Under the pieces are notes generated by a model. It searched no databases. It had not been told where the DNA came from and saw only the letters and a program-made list of their open reading frames with translations. A stretch of DNA of 64,000 bases from a virus. This document shows, piece after piece, positions 36,172-43,773 of this stretch (position 1 is its first letter; every line of letters starts with the position of its first letter). The position numbers and the translations under genes are program-made. Location of the stretch: positions 53,728 to 117,727 of the IMG/VR virus record IMGVR_UViG_3300023174_003433; one strand, written 5' to 3'.

Positions 36172-36200
36172 ATTATAAGTGTTTATACTTATATAGGCAA
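36172..36200 (-). promoter_or_regulatory. Sigma70 promoter for the tmRNA operon
   Basis: The minus strand has TTGCCT (36200-36195), a 17-bp spacer and TATAAT (36177-36172). It is upstream of two tiny membrane proteins and the permuted tmRNA, indicating early or constitutive transcription of the tmRNA. Confidence 0.7.
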
Positions 36201-36224
36201 CCAGTTTACTTCAAGTTTACCACT

Positions 36225-36659
36225 TTATGGACACCAACTGGTCTTTGCCTCACCATAGTATTCCCGTGCATAACCTTGTTGGATCAACATGGAACGCAAG
36301 GACTGACCATTCAATAGTACGTCACCTAGGACACGACCACCATACTTGTCCCAATCCATTAATACCACTTGCCGAGTGGTAAATTGTTCTATCATCTTCT
36401 TGGTAAATGCTGTGGCGGCTTGGCCACGAGCATCCTCAGAAGGACATTTGGCACGAAAACCTTTTTCTGGCGTATCAACACCAAATACACGGATTGACAA
36501 TTCTTTCTTTAATGGATCTGGTAACCATAACGCTTGGAATGCCACAGTATCACCATCAATAACTCTAGTAATTGTTGCATTGTATGTTACGCCAGCTTTT
36601 TGTTGTTGAGCAAAAGCCAACATTGGTACAAATAATAATGTAAGTAATATTTTTTTCAT
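36225..36659 (-). CDS. Secreted thermonuclease-family nuclease
   Basis: 144 residues. Signal peptide MKKILLTLLFVPMLAFA with cleavage before QQQ. The SNase core shows VIDGDTV (Ca-binding Asp), IRVFGVDTPEKG (Arg and Glu), DWDKYGGRVLGDV (third catalytic-type Arg) and GYAREYYG. The family hydrolyses DNA and RNA with calcium. Export to the periplasm would let it destroy incoming DNA of competing phages or salvage nucleotides. That role is inference. It overlaps the PD-(D/E)XK gene by four bases. Confidence 0.88.
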   Translation of the reverse strand: MKKILLTLLFVPMLAFAQQQKAGVTYNATITRVIDGDTVAFQALWLPDPLKKELSIRVFGVDTPEKGFRAKCPSEDARGQAATAFTKKMIEQFTTRQVVLMDWDKYGGRVLGDVLLNGQSLRSMLIQQGYAREYYGEAKTSWCP

Positions 36660-37324
36660 TTGTATTGGTCCTTATAAAATTGTATGGCCTTTACCAAACC
36701 ATCGATATGATGTTCTGTTTTTTCTTGGAACAATAAAGGTTGTTCATCTTGTACTGCCATGATAATGACCAAATTATTTATTGGTGTGCCAATCAATTCT
36801 TCATACATGAGTGCATATGCTGATGTTTGCCAGAAATAATCTTCAATCTCAACTTTAGATTTTATTTTCTTAGATGTTTTAAAATCAATTACAGATAATA
36901 CACCATCAAACTCACCAATACAATCTACACGACCTGCCATACCTAATTGTTTAGACCATAGTGCTTGTTCTTGGTAATGAATATTATTGATACGATTGAG
37001 TAATGGCTTGATTGATTTAAACATTTCTTTGGCATCAGGCATAATATCACCTAACGATTCATTGTTTAAATAACGTTCACATAGTGTATGAACATTGGTG
37101 CCACGACCTGTGGCGGCCTTTGATATTCTATTGGCCTCTGCTTCACCAACTCGTTTACGCCATGCCATGATGGCATCTTTCTTTTGTGCACCAAGAACTG
37201 TGGTGACCGATGGCAACTTTGTGCCATCTTCTAATGTATAGTATCGTTTACCATCAGGAAAAGTTTCGGATTGTAAGTCTTTTAGTTCTTTTGGTGAACA
37301 GTAATTAAACATTCTTTTTCTCAA
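36656..37324 (-). CDS. PD-(D/E)XK exonuclease (RecB/Cas4-like)
   Basis: 222 residues; ATG at 37312 (MFNYCSPKEL) is an equally good start. Motifs: SVTTVLGAQKKDAIMAWRKRVGEAEANRISKAATGRGTNVHTLCERYL (the GxxxH..E motif I), then WSKQLGMAGRVDCIGEFDGVLSVIDFKTSKK, with Asp and the DFKTSK core of the nuclease. A QTSAYALMYEEL motif follows. Such enzymes are frequent in T4-like phages of aquatic hosts, where they probably process recombination ends or degrade host DNA. Substrate not determined. Confidence 0.85.
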   Translation of the reverse strand: MRKRMFNYCSPKELKDLQSETFPDGKRYYTLEDGTKLPSVTTVLGAQKKDAIMAWRKRVGEAEANRISKAATGRGTNVHTLCERYLNNESLGDIMPDAKEMFKSIKPLLNRINNIHYQEQALWSKQLGMAGRVDCIGEFDGVLSVIDFKTSKKIKSKVEIEDYFWQTSAYALMYEELIGTPINNLVIIMAVQDEQPLLFQEKTEHHIDGLVKAIQFYKDQYK

Positions 37325-37907
37325 ATTTAGGTATCAATAAAAATTCTCTTGTTATATCTATAATATAAATTAATCTTCTTTTGTTTGTTCTATTATATGC
37401 ACTATGTAATTCTCCATTATCAAAAGCAAACAAATTTGACCAATTGGTTGTTAAACCATTAACTTCAAAACCAGAATCTCCTTCGGGTATGATTAGTGGT
37501 ATATGTATTCTAACACTATTATGTGACCTATTTTCAACATCAACGTGTTTTTTAATTATTCCACCAGATTCTAAAATACTATAACCACTACAACCACAAT
37601 GTTTAATATATTTTTGTGTTAATGTTGATGCTGTTGGAAAAGCATTTGACACCTTTGGATCTAAAAACATATTACTCTCTTTTTTTTGTTCTGGCAAGAA
37701 GTATCGTAAACCTTCAACTTTCCAATCCACTTTTCCGGGAACATGATCTAAAATAGCCAATGGATTTGCCTTAGAATAGGGAATACCTCCCTTAAATGTG
37801 GTGTCAAAATCTTTGTGGTGGGCTAAAAATTCACTTCGTAAGTTTGGTACCAATGATAATAATTCATCCGCAATATGTATTTCTTCTTTTGTCCAAAGAT
37901 ATTTCAT
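37305..37907 (-). CDS. Aspartyl/asparaginyl beta-hydroxylase-like 2OG oxygenase
   Basis: 200 residues. The double-stranded beta-helix signature is visible: GGIIKKHVDVENRSHNSVRIHIPLII (HxD iron ligands), FEVNG, LFAFDNGELHSAYNRTNKRRLIYIIDI (distal His and the 2-oxoglutarate-binding Arg). This is the pattern of Asp/Asn beta-hydroxylase-like dioxygenases. First member of a run of oxygenase-like genes. Protein or small-molecule target unknown. Confidence 0.78.
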   Translation of the reverse strand: MKYLWTKEEIHIADELLSLVPNLRSEFLAHHKDFDTTFKGGIPYSKANPLAILDHVPGKVDWKVEGLRYFLPEQKKESNMFLDPKVSNAFPTASTLTQKYIKHCGCSGYSILESGGIIKKHVDVENRSHNSVRIHIPLIIPEGDSGFEVNGLTTNWSNLFAFDNGELHSAYNRTNKRRLIYIIDITREFLLIPKFEKKNV

Positions 37908-39424
37908 TGTATGCCCAACTTTAATTTTTTATATTCTAAAATGGTTTGATCCGCTTCTCGTATTTTTTTATTTAAAAAAGACTTGTCAAAATTGCCATCA
38001 ATAATGTCTTTAATATCAACACCCATACCAACCAATTCATAAACATCATGGTTGATACTAACTCCCTTATCGGCATTTCCATAAATCGATTTACCAGCTT
38101 TAATTCTGTGTTTTTCGGTCTCAATATTTAATTGATTAGTAATTGTTCTGGCCGTGTGCCAGTTCGTATATTTGTTTTTCCATATCATCACACCATTATT
38201 ATCCGTACCATATTTTATATCATCATCAACTTTTGGTATGGAATATTCTCCTGGTAACAGTTCAGTATAACCCCATTTGTCATATTCTTTTTCAAATTCA
38301 CTTAGGCGGCTTATTGAACCTTTTCTAATTAACAACGGCCACCAATCCCAATTATCGAACACTTCAAAGTTTTGGTCAAGTAACATTTGTTGGCTTTTAA
38401 TCACACTAGAGATTGGTTCTCCTGGTAAACCACAAATCATACCAGTATATGTATAGATTGGTTTGTATTTCTTTAATTGCCTAATTGCCTCAAACTGTCT
38501 TTCATTATCTAATCCTTTGCCAATGGCTTTCTTTGCTTCTGGATGAAATGTTTCTAAACCAAAAGTTGCAGCGACTAATCCTGTATCGGCCAACATTGGA
38601 ATTGTTTCAGGAAAAGCCTCAATTAAATCTGCTCTGAGAAATGCTGTATATGTTATTTTTATTCCACTTTTAGCAATTGCTTCAGCAACATATTCCAATT
38701 TAACTACATTATCATTAAAGGTATCATCATTAAACCAATAATTATTGACACCAAACATTTCATAATTTCTTCTCAACTCAGCAGATAGGTTATCCACATG
38801 ACGAATATAATCATTCTTTTTTTTACCTAAAAGTGGAAAGGCACAAAATCTACATCTAAAAATACAACCTCTACTAATTTCAATCGGTAAAAAATTGTTT
38901 TTAATCAAATCACTTTCCAACCATTTGATTGTCAGGTCGCTAGAATCATTCTTGTATAACATTTCCGCATTGATTGATTTTGTTCCACGATAAGGCACCC
39001 ACGGCAAATCATTCAAAAGCTTTTTATTAAGAAATTTCATGTAGTGTAACATGGCTTCTTCAGAATACCCCCAAACAATTCTATCTACTTGTGTCAAATC
39101 AACACCTTCAATAGGAGTTTCACTACCACCAATTAGTGTTTGTACTTTTGGATATTTTTCTTTGATGTGTTTGAATAGATAATTAATTTTATCGAATGCA
39201 TATATGAATGTTATACTGATACCAATAAACAAAGTTTTTGGTCCAATATATCTTTCACAAAGTAGTTCTAGTTCTCTTTCAGTAAAATTACCAAAATAAT
39301 CTATAACTTCAATATTGTAATTGTGTTGTTCTAAAAAAGTTCTTAGGCGTGCGGCACCAGCAGGACGACTAATTGTCCTAGTTCTTTCCATACCAGTGAA
39401 TATAATACCATGCCGATCATCCAT
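37904..39424 (-). CDS. B12-binding-type radical SAM protein
   Basis: 506 residues. Residues ~15-140 look like a cobalamin-binding Rossmann domain (PAGAARLRTFLEQHNYNIEVIDYFGNF...TLIGGSETPIEG) without a clear DxHxxG. The radical SAM core has Cys187, Cys191 and Cys194 in ISRGCIFRCRFCAF, followed by WFNDDTF and CGLPGEP motifs. This architecture is shared with BchE-like and methyltransferase or epimerase-type enzymes. It overlaps the neighbouring oxygenase by 4 bp. Together with the SPASM enzyme downstream it suggests modification of a peptide or glycan. Reaction unknown. Confidence 0.82.
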   Translation of the reverse strand: MDDRHGIIFTGMERTRTISRPAGAARLRTFLEQHNYNIEVIDYFGNFTERELELLCERYIGPKTLFIGISITFIYAFDKINYLFKHIKEKYPKVQTLIGGSETPIEGVDLTQVDRIVWGYSEEAMLHYMKFLNKKLLNDLPWVPYRGTKSINAEMLYKNDSSDLTIKWLESDLIKNNFLPIEISRGCIFRCRFCAFPLLGKKKNDYIRHVDNLSAELRRNYEMFGVNNYWFNDDTFNDNVVKLEYVAEAIAKSGIKITYTAFLRADLIEAFPETIPMLADTGLVAATFGLETFHPEAKKAIGKGLDNERQFEAIRQLKKYKPIYTYTGMICGLPGEPISSVIKSQQMLLDQNFEVFDNWDWWPLLIRKGSISRLSEFEKEYDKWGYTELLPGEYSIPKVDDDIKYGTDNNGVMIWKNKYTNWHTARTITNQLNIETEKHRIKAGKSIYGNADKGVSINHDVYELVGMGVDIKDIIDGNFDKSFLNKKIREADQTILEYKKLKLGIQ

Positions 39425-39427
39425 AAT

Positions 39428-40201
39428 TTATTTTTTAGTTAAATATTTTTCTTTGATTGCTTCAAAGAAATCAATATCTTCTTCAGTCAATTCAACACTT
39501 TCAATTTTTTCCATTTGGCCACGAATATAGTTACGATACAATTCAAAATCACCTTCATATTTAAAATTCTTTGTAATTTTTTTTGTATCGTAAGCATCCA
39601 TAATAATATGGTACCGATCTTCGTCAGAATCATTTCTAATTTGGTGCCAAAGATTTGTCCAAAGAATCCAAACACCACCATCTGCCGGCATGTGTAGATT
39701 TTTACCTTGGCATATGTGAACAGATTTTTTATTAGTCCACAATGGTATGTGTATGCGGGTCATATATTCGGAAGAATTTGCATCTCTATGAATTAAACTC
39801 TTTGAGTGTGCTTTTAGACAAGCAACTCTCGCTCTACACGGAGTTAATCCAAGCTCACGCAAATCATCCAATACTTTTTTAATTTCACCAACATACGCTT
39901 CTGTTGGTTTGTCATGTTCTAATCCATGATAAATGTTAAAATGTTTATATGCTTTCCAAATTAATTCTTGTGTAGGTAAAAAGGACTCTAATGTTTGTCC
40001 TTGTTCTAGTTGAATTGCTTCCCAGCCATCAGTCCATGTGGCATTTCTACTCAACAAACTCCAACCACCAAAACCATGATATTTTGGTGTTTCATATTCT
40101 TTACCTTGAACAACTTGGTCACCTAAAATGAAAACACTTTCACGGACTTCTTTTTTTAATTTTTCAATATCAACTGTATAATCTAATTTTTCAAAAAACA
40201 T
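39428..40201 (-). CDS. 2OG-Fe(II) oxygenase-like protein (beta-hydroxylase type)
   Basis: 257 residues. Core signature: LIHRDANSSEYMTRIHIPLWTNKKSVHI (HxD ligands and a substrate-strand RIHIP), then GGVWILWTNLWHQIRNDSDEDRYHIIMDAYD (distal His, Arg). The N-terminal GFGGWSLLSRNATWTDGW is conserved in Asp/Asn hydroxylase-like phage proteins. It lies between the B12 radical SAM gene and two further oxygenase-like genes. Substrate not known. Confidence 0.75.
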   Translation of the reverse strand: MFFEKLDYTVDIEKLKKEVRESVFILGDQVVQGKEYETPKYHGFGGWSLLSRNATWTDGWEAIQLEQGQTLESFLPTQELIWKAYKHFNIYHGLEHDKPTEAYVGEIKKVLDDLRELGLTPCRARVACLKAHSKSLIHRDANSSEYMTRIHIPLWTNKKSVHICQGKNLHMPADGGVWILWTNLWHQIRNDSDEDRYHIIMDAYDTKKITKNFKYEGDFELYRNYIRGQMEKIESVELTEEDIDFFEAIKEKYLTKK

Positions 40202-40212
40202 TTTTATTTCCT

Positions 40213-40881
40213 TTATAAATTTCCAGTTTCTTTTAACATTTCGTACACTTGTTCATAGTTATAGTGTCTGGTTCTTAAAGCAAAAGCTTTTCTAAGTTTT
40301 GTGCCATCCAATGGTTCAACATTATGTGCCACACTAACATCTAACAAATACGCTTCATTCTTATTAGCGACAAATGAACCAATTTCATACACATCGTCAA
40401 AAGTATATACTGCATCAACATATGTAATTTCTTCACAAGTGGGCATATTTTGTTTCTCAGCTACAAACTCTTTAACTTTAGTTTTTAAATCTTCCACATT
40501 AATATCTTTTGCTTGCATATTGCCAGTTGTAACCTCTGTGTGCCTATCTTCTTCTGTTTTCCAAGAATTTGCACCTGGTTTTGCTTTCCAAAAAATAGTT
40601 TTATAATCTCCTGGTTCATAATAAAAATTAATTGTTGTTATAAAATCATTATCAACATGAGGTAACAATAAACTATTAATTGACATTCTCGTTACTTGAA
40701 AATCTTTCCAATACCTTTCTGGAATAACTTTATATAAAGTTTCACGTTCAGGTTCTGGTGTCCAAATTGTACTGTGTCTTACTCCTAATCCATATTTTCC
40801 TGCAAATGAATCAGCCTGACCTTTTGGTATAATTGTGTGTGGCATATATTCATAGAGGTGTTTTAATTTAACAAATGCCAT
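40213..40881 (-). CDS. 2OG oxygenase-like protein, paralogue A
   Basis: 222 residues. Contains SLLLPHVDNDFITTINFYYEPGDYKTIFWK (HxD and strand) and AYLLDVSVAHNVEPLDGTKLRKAFALRT (distal His and Arg). It is clearly homologous to the next protein: both share ERYWKDF/RRYWQDFHLT and end YEQVYEMLKETGN-type sequence. Tandem duplication is therefore likely. Target unknown; start overlaps the paralogue's end by 14 bp. Confidence 0.7.
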   Translation of the reverse strand: MAFVKLKHLYEYMPHTIIPKGQADSFAGKYGLGVRHSTIWTPEPERETLYKVIPERYWKDFQVTRMSINSLLLPHVDNDFITTINFYYEPGDYKTIFWKAKPGANSWKTEEDRHTEVTTGNMQAKDINVEDLKTKVKEFVAEKQNMPTCEEITYVDAVYTFDDVYEIGSFVANKNEAYLLDVSVAHNVEPLDGTKLRKAFALRTRHYNYEQVYEMLKETGNL

Positions 40882-41401
40882 TACCTGTTTCCTTTAACAT
40901 TTTAAGGACATCTTCATACTTATGTATGAAAGTTCCTAGTGTAAGTGCTTTTCTTAAATTAAAATTCCCTTGTACGCCGTGTATTTGAGTTACATCAAGT
41001 AACCAAATTTCAAAATCTTTGGCAATAAAACTATCTACCTCAATCAAATCTTCTTCAAAATAAATGTGACCATTAGTTTGATTTTTAACCTGTATAGTTT
41101 TTAAATCATTATTTTTTGGTTTATAAAATACAGTTTTACAACCTTCTGTTTGCAAATAAAAATTAATTGAAGTAATTATTTCCGTGTCTGTGTGAGGAGG
41201 TATTATACAGTCAATTGTCATTATTGTCAAGTGAAAATCTTGCCAATACCTTCTTGGTAATATACCATAAAGTTTTTCTGCTTCGGGTGACCATATCTTT
41301 TTGTAATCAATACCCTTGCCATTATCACCTTTAAATGATTTTAACGGATCGGTAATTGCATAAAGTGGTTTTTCAAATGTTTTTTCCAATCTGGCAAACA
41401 T
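40868..41401 (-). CDS. 2OG oxygenase-like protein, paralogue B
   Basis: 177 residues. RRYWQDFHLTIMTIDCIIPPHTDTEIITSINFYLQTEGCKTVFYKPK gives the HxD pair and the beta strand; IWLLDVTQIHGVQGNFNLRKALTLGTF gives the distal His and Arg. It lacks the ~45-residue middle insertion of paralogue A. Likely iron and 2-oxoglutarate dependent by fold; activity inferred only. One-base overlap with the upstream oxygenase. Confidence 0.7.
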   Translation of the reverse strand: MFARLEKTFEKPLYAITDPLKSFKGDNGKGIDYKKIWSPEAEKLYGILPRRYWQDFHLTIMTIDCIIPPHTDTEIITSINFYLQTEGCKTVFYKPKNNDLKTIQVKNQTNGHIYFEEDLIEVDSFIAKDFEIWLLDVTQIHGVQGNFNLRKALTLGTFIHKYEDVLKMLKETGNGIC

Positions 41402-42111
41402 TACTCAAGTTTCCACTCTTTGATTTTGGACATTCTGCCTGCCCAACTTTTTAAGATAACAGTATTTGATGCGTCTTTATCGACTACTTTTCTTAGGTCG
41501 GTCGATAATGAAATTCTTAAATCATCTGATTTGTTTTCATCAATACCATGTAACACATAAGACGGGAAGAAAATTAATCTACCTTCAACGGGTTTATATC
41601 TACGTTCACGCATGAAAGGACTGCCACTTAAACGATTATTCTCCCAATCAATGGCATGAGAAGAATCAAATGCCACTAAATCACCACAACCTTCTTTGGC
41701 TTTGATGTAATATGTTGCAGCAATTGCTGATTCAGTATGTCCGTGTACTTCAAGTCTTTCACCTGGTTCCCGTACATTGACCCAACCCATGAAATGTTCA
41801 CAACCACGAATATTTAACATACGAAGTTGTGGTATGTTCTGTACAATTTTTCTAGTTACAATATCAATAATTTCTTGTTTAAGTATATCTAAATTGGGTC
41901 TGCTGTAGTCCCATATACTATTATGAGGATCTCTATCTACACCTAAGGCAATATTTTTACCAATGGCATAAATTTCTTCTAATAAAACTTCATTGAATGA
42001 TGTATCGAATTTGGTTTGTTCTTCCCAGATTGGGCTTTGCCAAAACATATTTTGTGCATTTTGATACCAATGATAACGATCCCTATCAGCTTTTGTTTTA
42101 AAACTATTCAT
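41401..42111 (-). CDS. 2OG-Fe(II) oxygenase-like protein of the HxE/HxD...H type
   Basis: 236 residues. FMGWVNVREPGERLEVHGHTESAIAATYYIKAKEGCGDLVAFDSS, then GRLIFFPSYVLHGIDENKSDDLRISLSTDLRK resemble the putative 2OG oxygenases that are very common in T4-like phages of aquatic bacteria. The distal His lies in VLHGI and the co-substrate Arg in RISLS. Known relatives are of unknown target. It is 12 bp from the next gene, so operonic. Confidence 0.78.
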   Translation of the reverse strand: MNSFKTKADRDRYHWYQNAQNMFWQSPIWEEQTKFDTSFNEVLLEEIYAIGKNIALGVDRDPHNSIWDYSRPNLDILKQEIIDIVTRKIVQNIPQLRMLNIRGCEHFMGWVNVREPGERLEVHGHTESAIAATYYIKAKEGCGDLVAFDSSHAIDWENNRLSGSPFMRERRYKPVEGRLIFFPSYVLHGIDENKSDDLRISLSTDLRKVVDKDASNTVILKSWAGRMSKIKEWKLE

Positions 42112-42123
42112 AATAAAATATTA

Positions 42124-42510
42124 CTACTTATTTTCTTTTGCAAAGAGCTCTGCGTGAAGTCTTAATCTTTCCATTTTAGCTTGATGTGCTTCTTCTGTTA
42201 TGTCAGCATCTTTTGCCATGTCTAAAGCGTATCGATATTCTTCTATAGGATTTCTTTCTTCATCTTGAAAAACCCATCCGGCACCAATACTTTTAACAGC
42301 TACTTGCAAAGGAGATTTCCATACTCTATCTAAAATATCCCCATAATTCTGTTCAATTAAATAAACTTCTTCTTTTTCTTCTGGTGAAAGTTTCAAGTAA
42401 TTTTGTTCGAAAATAGTTTTAAAAAATTCTCCCACACACATTGGGTTGAATATAATTGTATTGCCATCATGTGTTGTTAAAGTTTCTAATGAAGTAAAAG
42501 TATTTTTCAT
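42124..42510 (-). CDS. Hypothetical protein, 128 aa
   Basis: MKNTFTSLETLTTHDGNTIIFNPMCVGEFFKTIF with an acidic helical C-terminal half ending EEAHQAKMERLRLHAELFAKENK. Not recognised. Its position inside the oxygenase/radical SAM island and 4-bp overlap with the next gene suggest a partner protein, for instance a binding or chaperone component. Confidence 0.6.
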   Translation of the reverse strand: MKNTFTSLETLTTHDGNTIIFNPMCVGEFFKTIFEQNYLKLSPEEKEEVYLIEQNYGDILDRVWKSPLQVAVKSIGAGWVFQDEERNPIEEYRYALDMAKDADITEEAHQAKMERLRLHAELFAKENK

Positions 42511-42830
42511 TGTTTATCCAGCCATAATTTATATTCTCGAATTAATTCGTTATTTACACCTTTTCTTAAAGCCACAGGCAAAAATACTATAGAATTTAAC
42601 ATTGAATTTCCATATAAATTAGTTATCATTTTTTCATGGTCTGTTACCATCTTAAAATATCTTTCTTTATCTTGTTTTGAAAAAGAACTAATAATTTCAT
42701 AACTAATGACATTGGCAAAATAAGAAACATGGTCATGTATATACTGGCCATTATCGTCTGCAGTTATTTCAACCGCTTTAAGTTTTCCTTTAGGTTTTTT
42801 CTTTATAAAGGTTTTTCTTAATTCTTTCAT
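42507..42830 (-). CDS. Hypothetical protein, 107 aa
   Basis: Basic N-terminus (MKELRKTFIKKKPKGKLKAVEI) then a helical region (DKERYFKMVTDHEKMITNLYGNS). No family recognised. It overlaps the cysteine-rich protein's stop by one base, so the two are translationally coupled; it may act on or accompany that protein. Confidence 0.6.
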   Translation of the reverse strand: MKELRKTFIKKKPKGKLKAVEITADDNGQYIHDHVSYFANVISYEIISSFSKQDKERYFKMVTDHEKMITNLYGNSMLNSIVFLPVALRKGVNNELIREYKLWLDKQ

Positions 42831-43732
42831 TAAACAATTTTCCTTTGTGGTGTCAATTTTTCAATCATTCGGCCAAGTTCAGCAACTAGTTTAAACATGA
42901 CAAAAATAACAACAAGAGATGCACCTTTAATGAATCCTGGTTTCTTTTTACTTGGACCAAACCAACGGCGCCATACACCCACAACTTTACAAATTGGTAT
43001 GCCAAAAATCATTAACATTTTACCGGCAATACTACCAGTTTCTTTTTCGCCCATCATATAGGCCATTTCTTCAGCCCAAGGTGTTGCAATATCATAAGCC
43101 CAAGATGTTGACCATTTCTTGGCAGCAATACTAAATTCTTCGTCATTCATCCAAGGCATCATTTTTGGACCTTTACCTTCCATCCAATCAACGACAATTT
43201 CAGCCCATGCTCTGTAACCATTGTAAATGTCTGGATTGGTCTTAATTAGTCTTTCACCAAATGCTTGGTCGGCTTCAAAAATGCTTTGCTTCATAAGGCC
43301 AATTTCAAATAATTTAGTACAAATAATTTTACTACAATTACAATCATATGTGAAGCAATTTTGGTCACTTGTACAATTATATGTGGGTGTTGGCGAAATT
43401 TGACAATTTCCCGTTTGCAACCAAGATTGTGTGTCACAGTTGGCAGCACCTATGTTGGTACAATTATTTGTTGTATAGCATTGAATTGCCTCTCCGCCAC
43501 CACAGTTACTACAGTTGCAATTAGTTACGTTACCATTATTGCAGTTACCCTGGTCATTCTGTAAAAAATAACTTAATCCCCAAAACCCAGCCAAATTTGG
43601 CGTACCTGGTCGTATACCCGGTTTTATGTAATCGTTCAAAAAAGTTAAATCAGCAGCGGTTCCTACAGGAATTCCGAGCTCGGTTTCAATATCCGCTATG
43701 CCAATTGGTTGTCCTGAAGATGGTAATGTCAT
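42830..43732 (-). CDS. Cysteine/asparagine-rich virion-like protein
   Basis: 300 residues. Residues 1-55 form the anchor module of phage fibre-type proteins (MTLPSSGQPIGIADIETELGIP.., TPNLAGFWGLSYF). Residues 64-138 (DNA 43319-43543) hold 13 cysteines, often as CxC or CNC, set in Asn/Gly/Thr. The C-terminal ~150 residues are helical with a hydrophobic stretch (GASLVVIFVMFKLVAELG). It has its own late promoter and sits next to a SPASM radical SAM enzyme. A modified structural protein or RiPP-like precursor is inferred. Disulfide-bonded or metal-binding alternatives remain open. Confidence 0.7.
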   Translation of the reverse strand: MTLPSSGQPIGIADIETELGIPVGTAADLTFLNDYIKPGIRPGTPNLAGFWGLSYFLQNDQGNCNNGNVTNCNCSNCGGGEAIQCYTTNNCTNIGAANCDTQSWLQTGNCQISPTPTYNCTSDQNCFTYDCNCSKIICTKLFEIGLMKQSIFEADQAFGERLIKTNPDIYNGYRAWAEIVVDWMEGKGPKMMPWMNDEEFSIAAKKWSTSWAYDIATPWAEEMAYMMGEKETGSIAGKMLMIFGIPICKVVGVWRRWFGPSKKKPGFIKGASLVVIFVMFKLVAELGRMIEKLTPQRKIV

Positions 43733-43765
43733 TTTTACACACTTTTTAAAAGGTTATTATTTTAT

Positions 43766-43773
43766 TATTTATA
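43766..43773 (-). promoter_or_regulatory. T4-type late promoter of the cysteine-rich gene
   Basis: A perfect TATAAATA on the minus strand, 34 bp upstream of the cysteine-rich gene and overlapping the stop of the SPASM radical SAM gene. It marks the cysteine-rich protein and the oxygenase genes below it as late genes. Confidence 0.7.
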
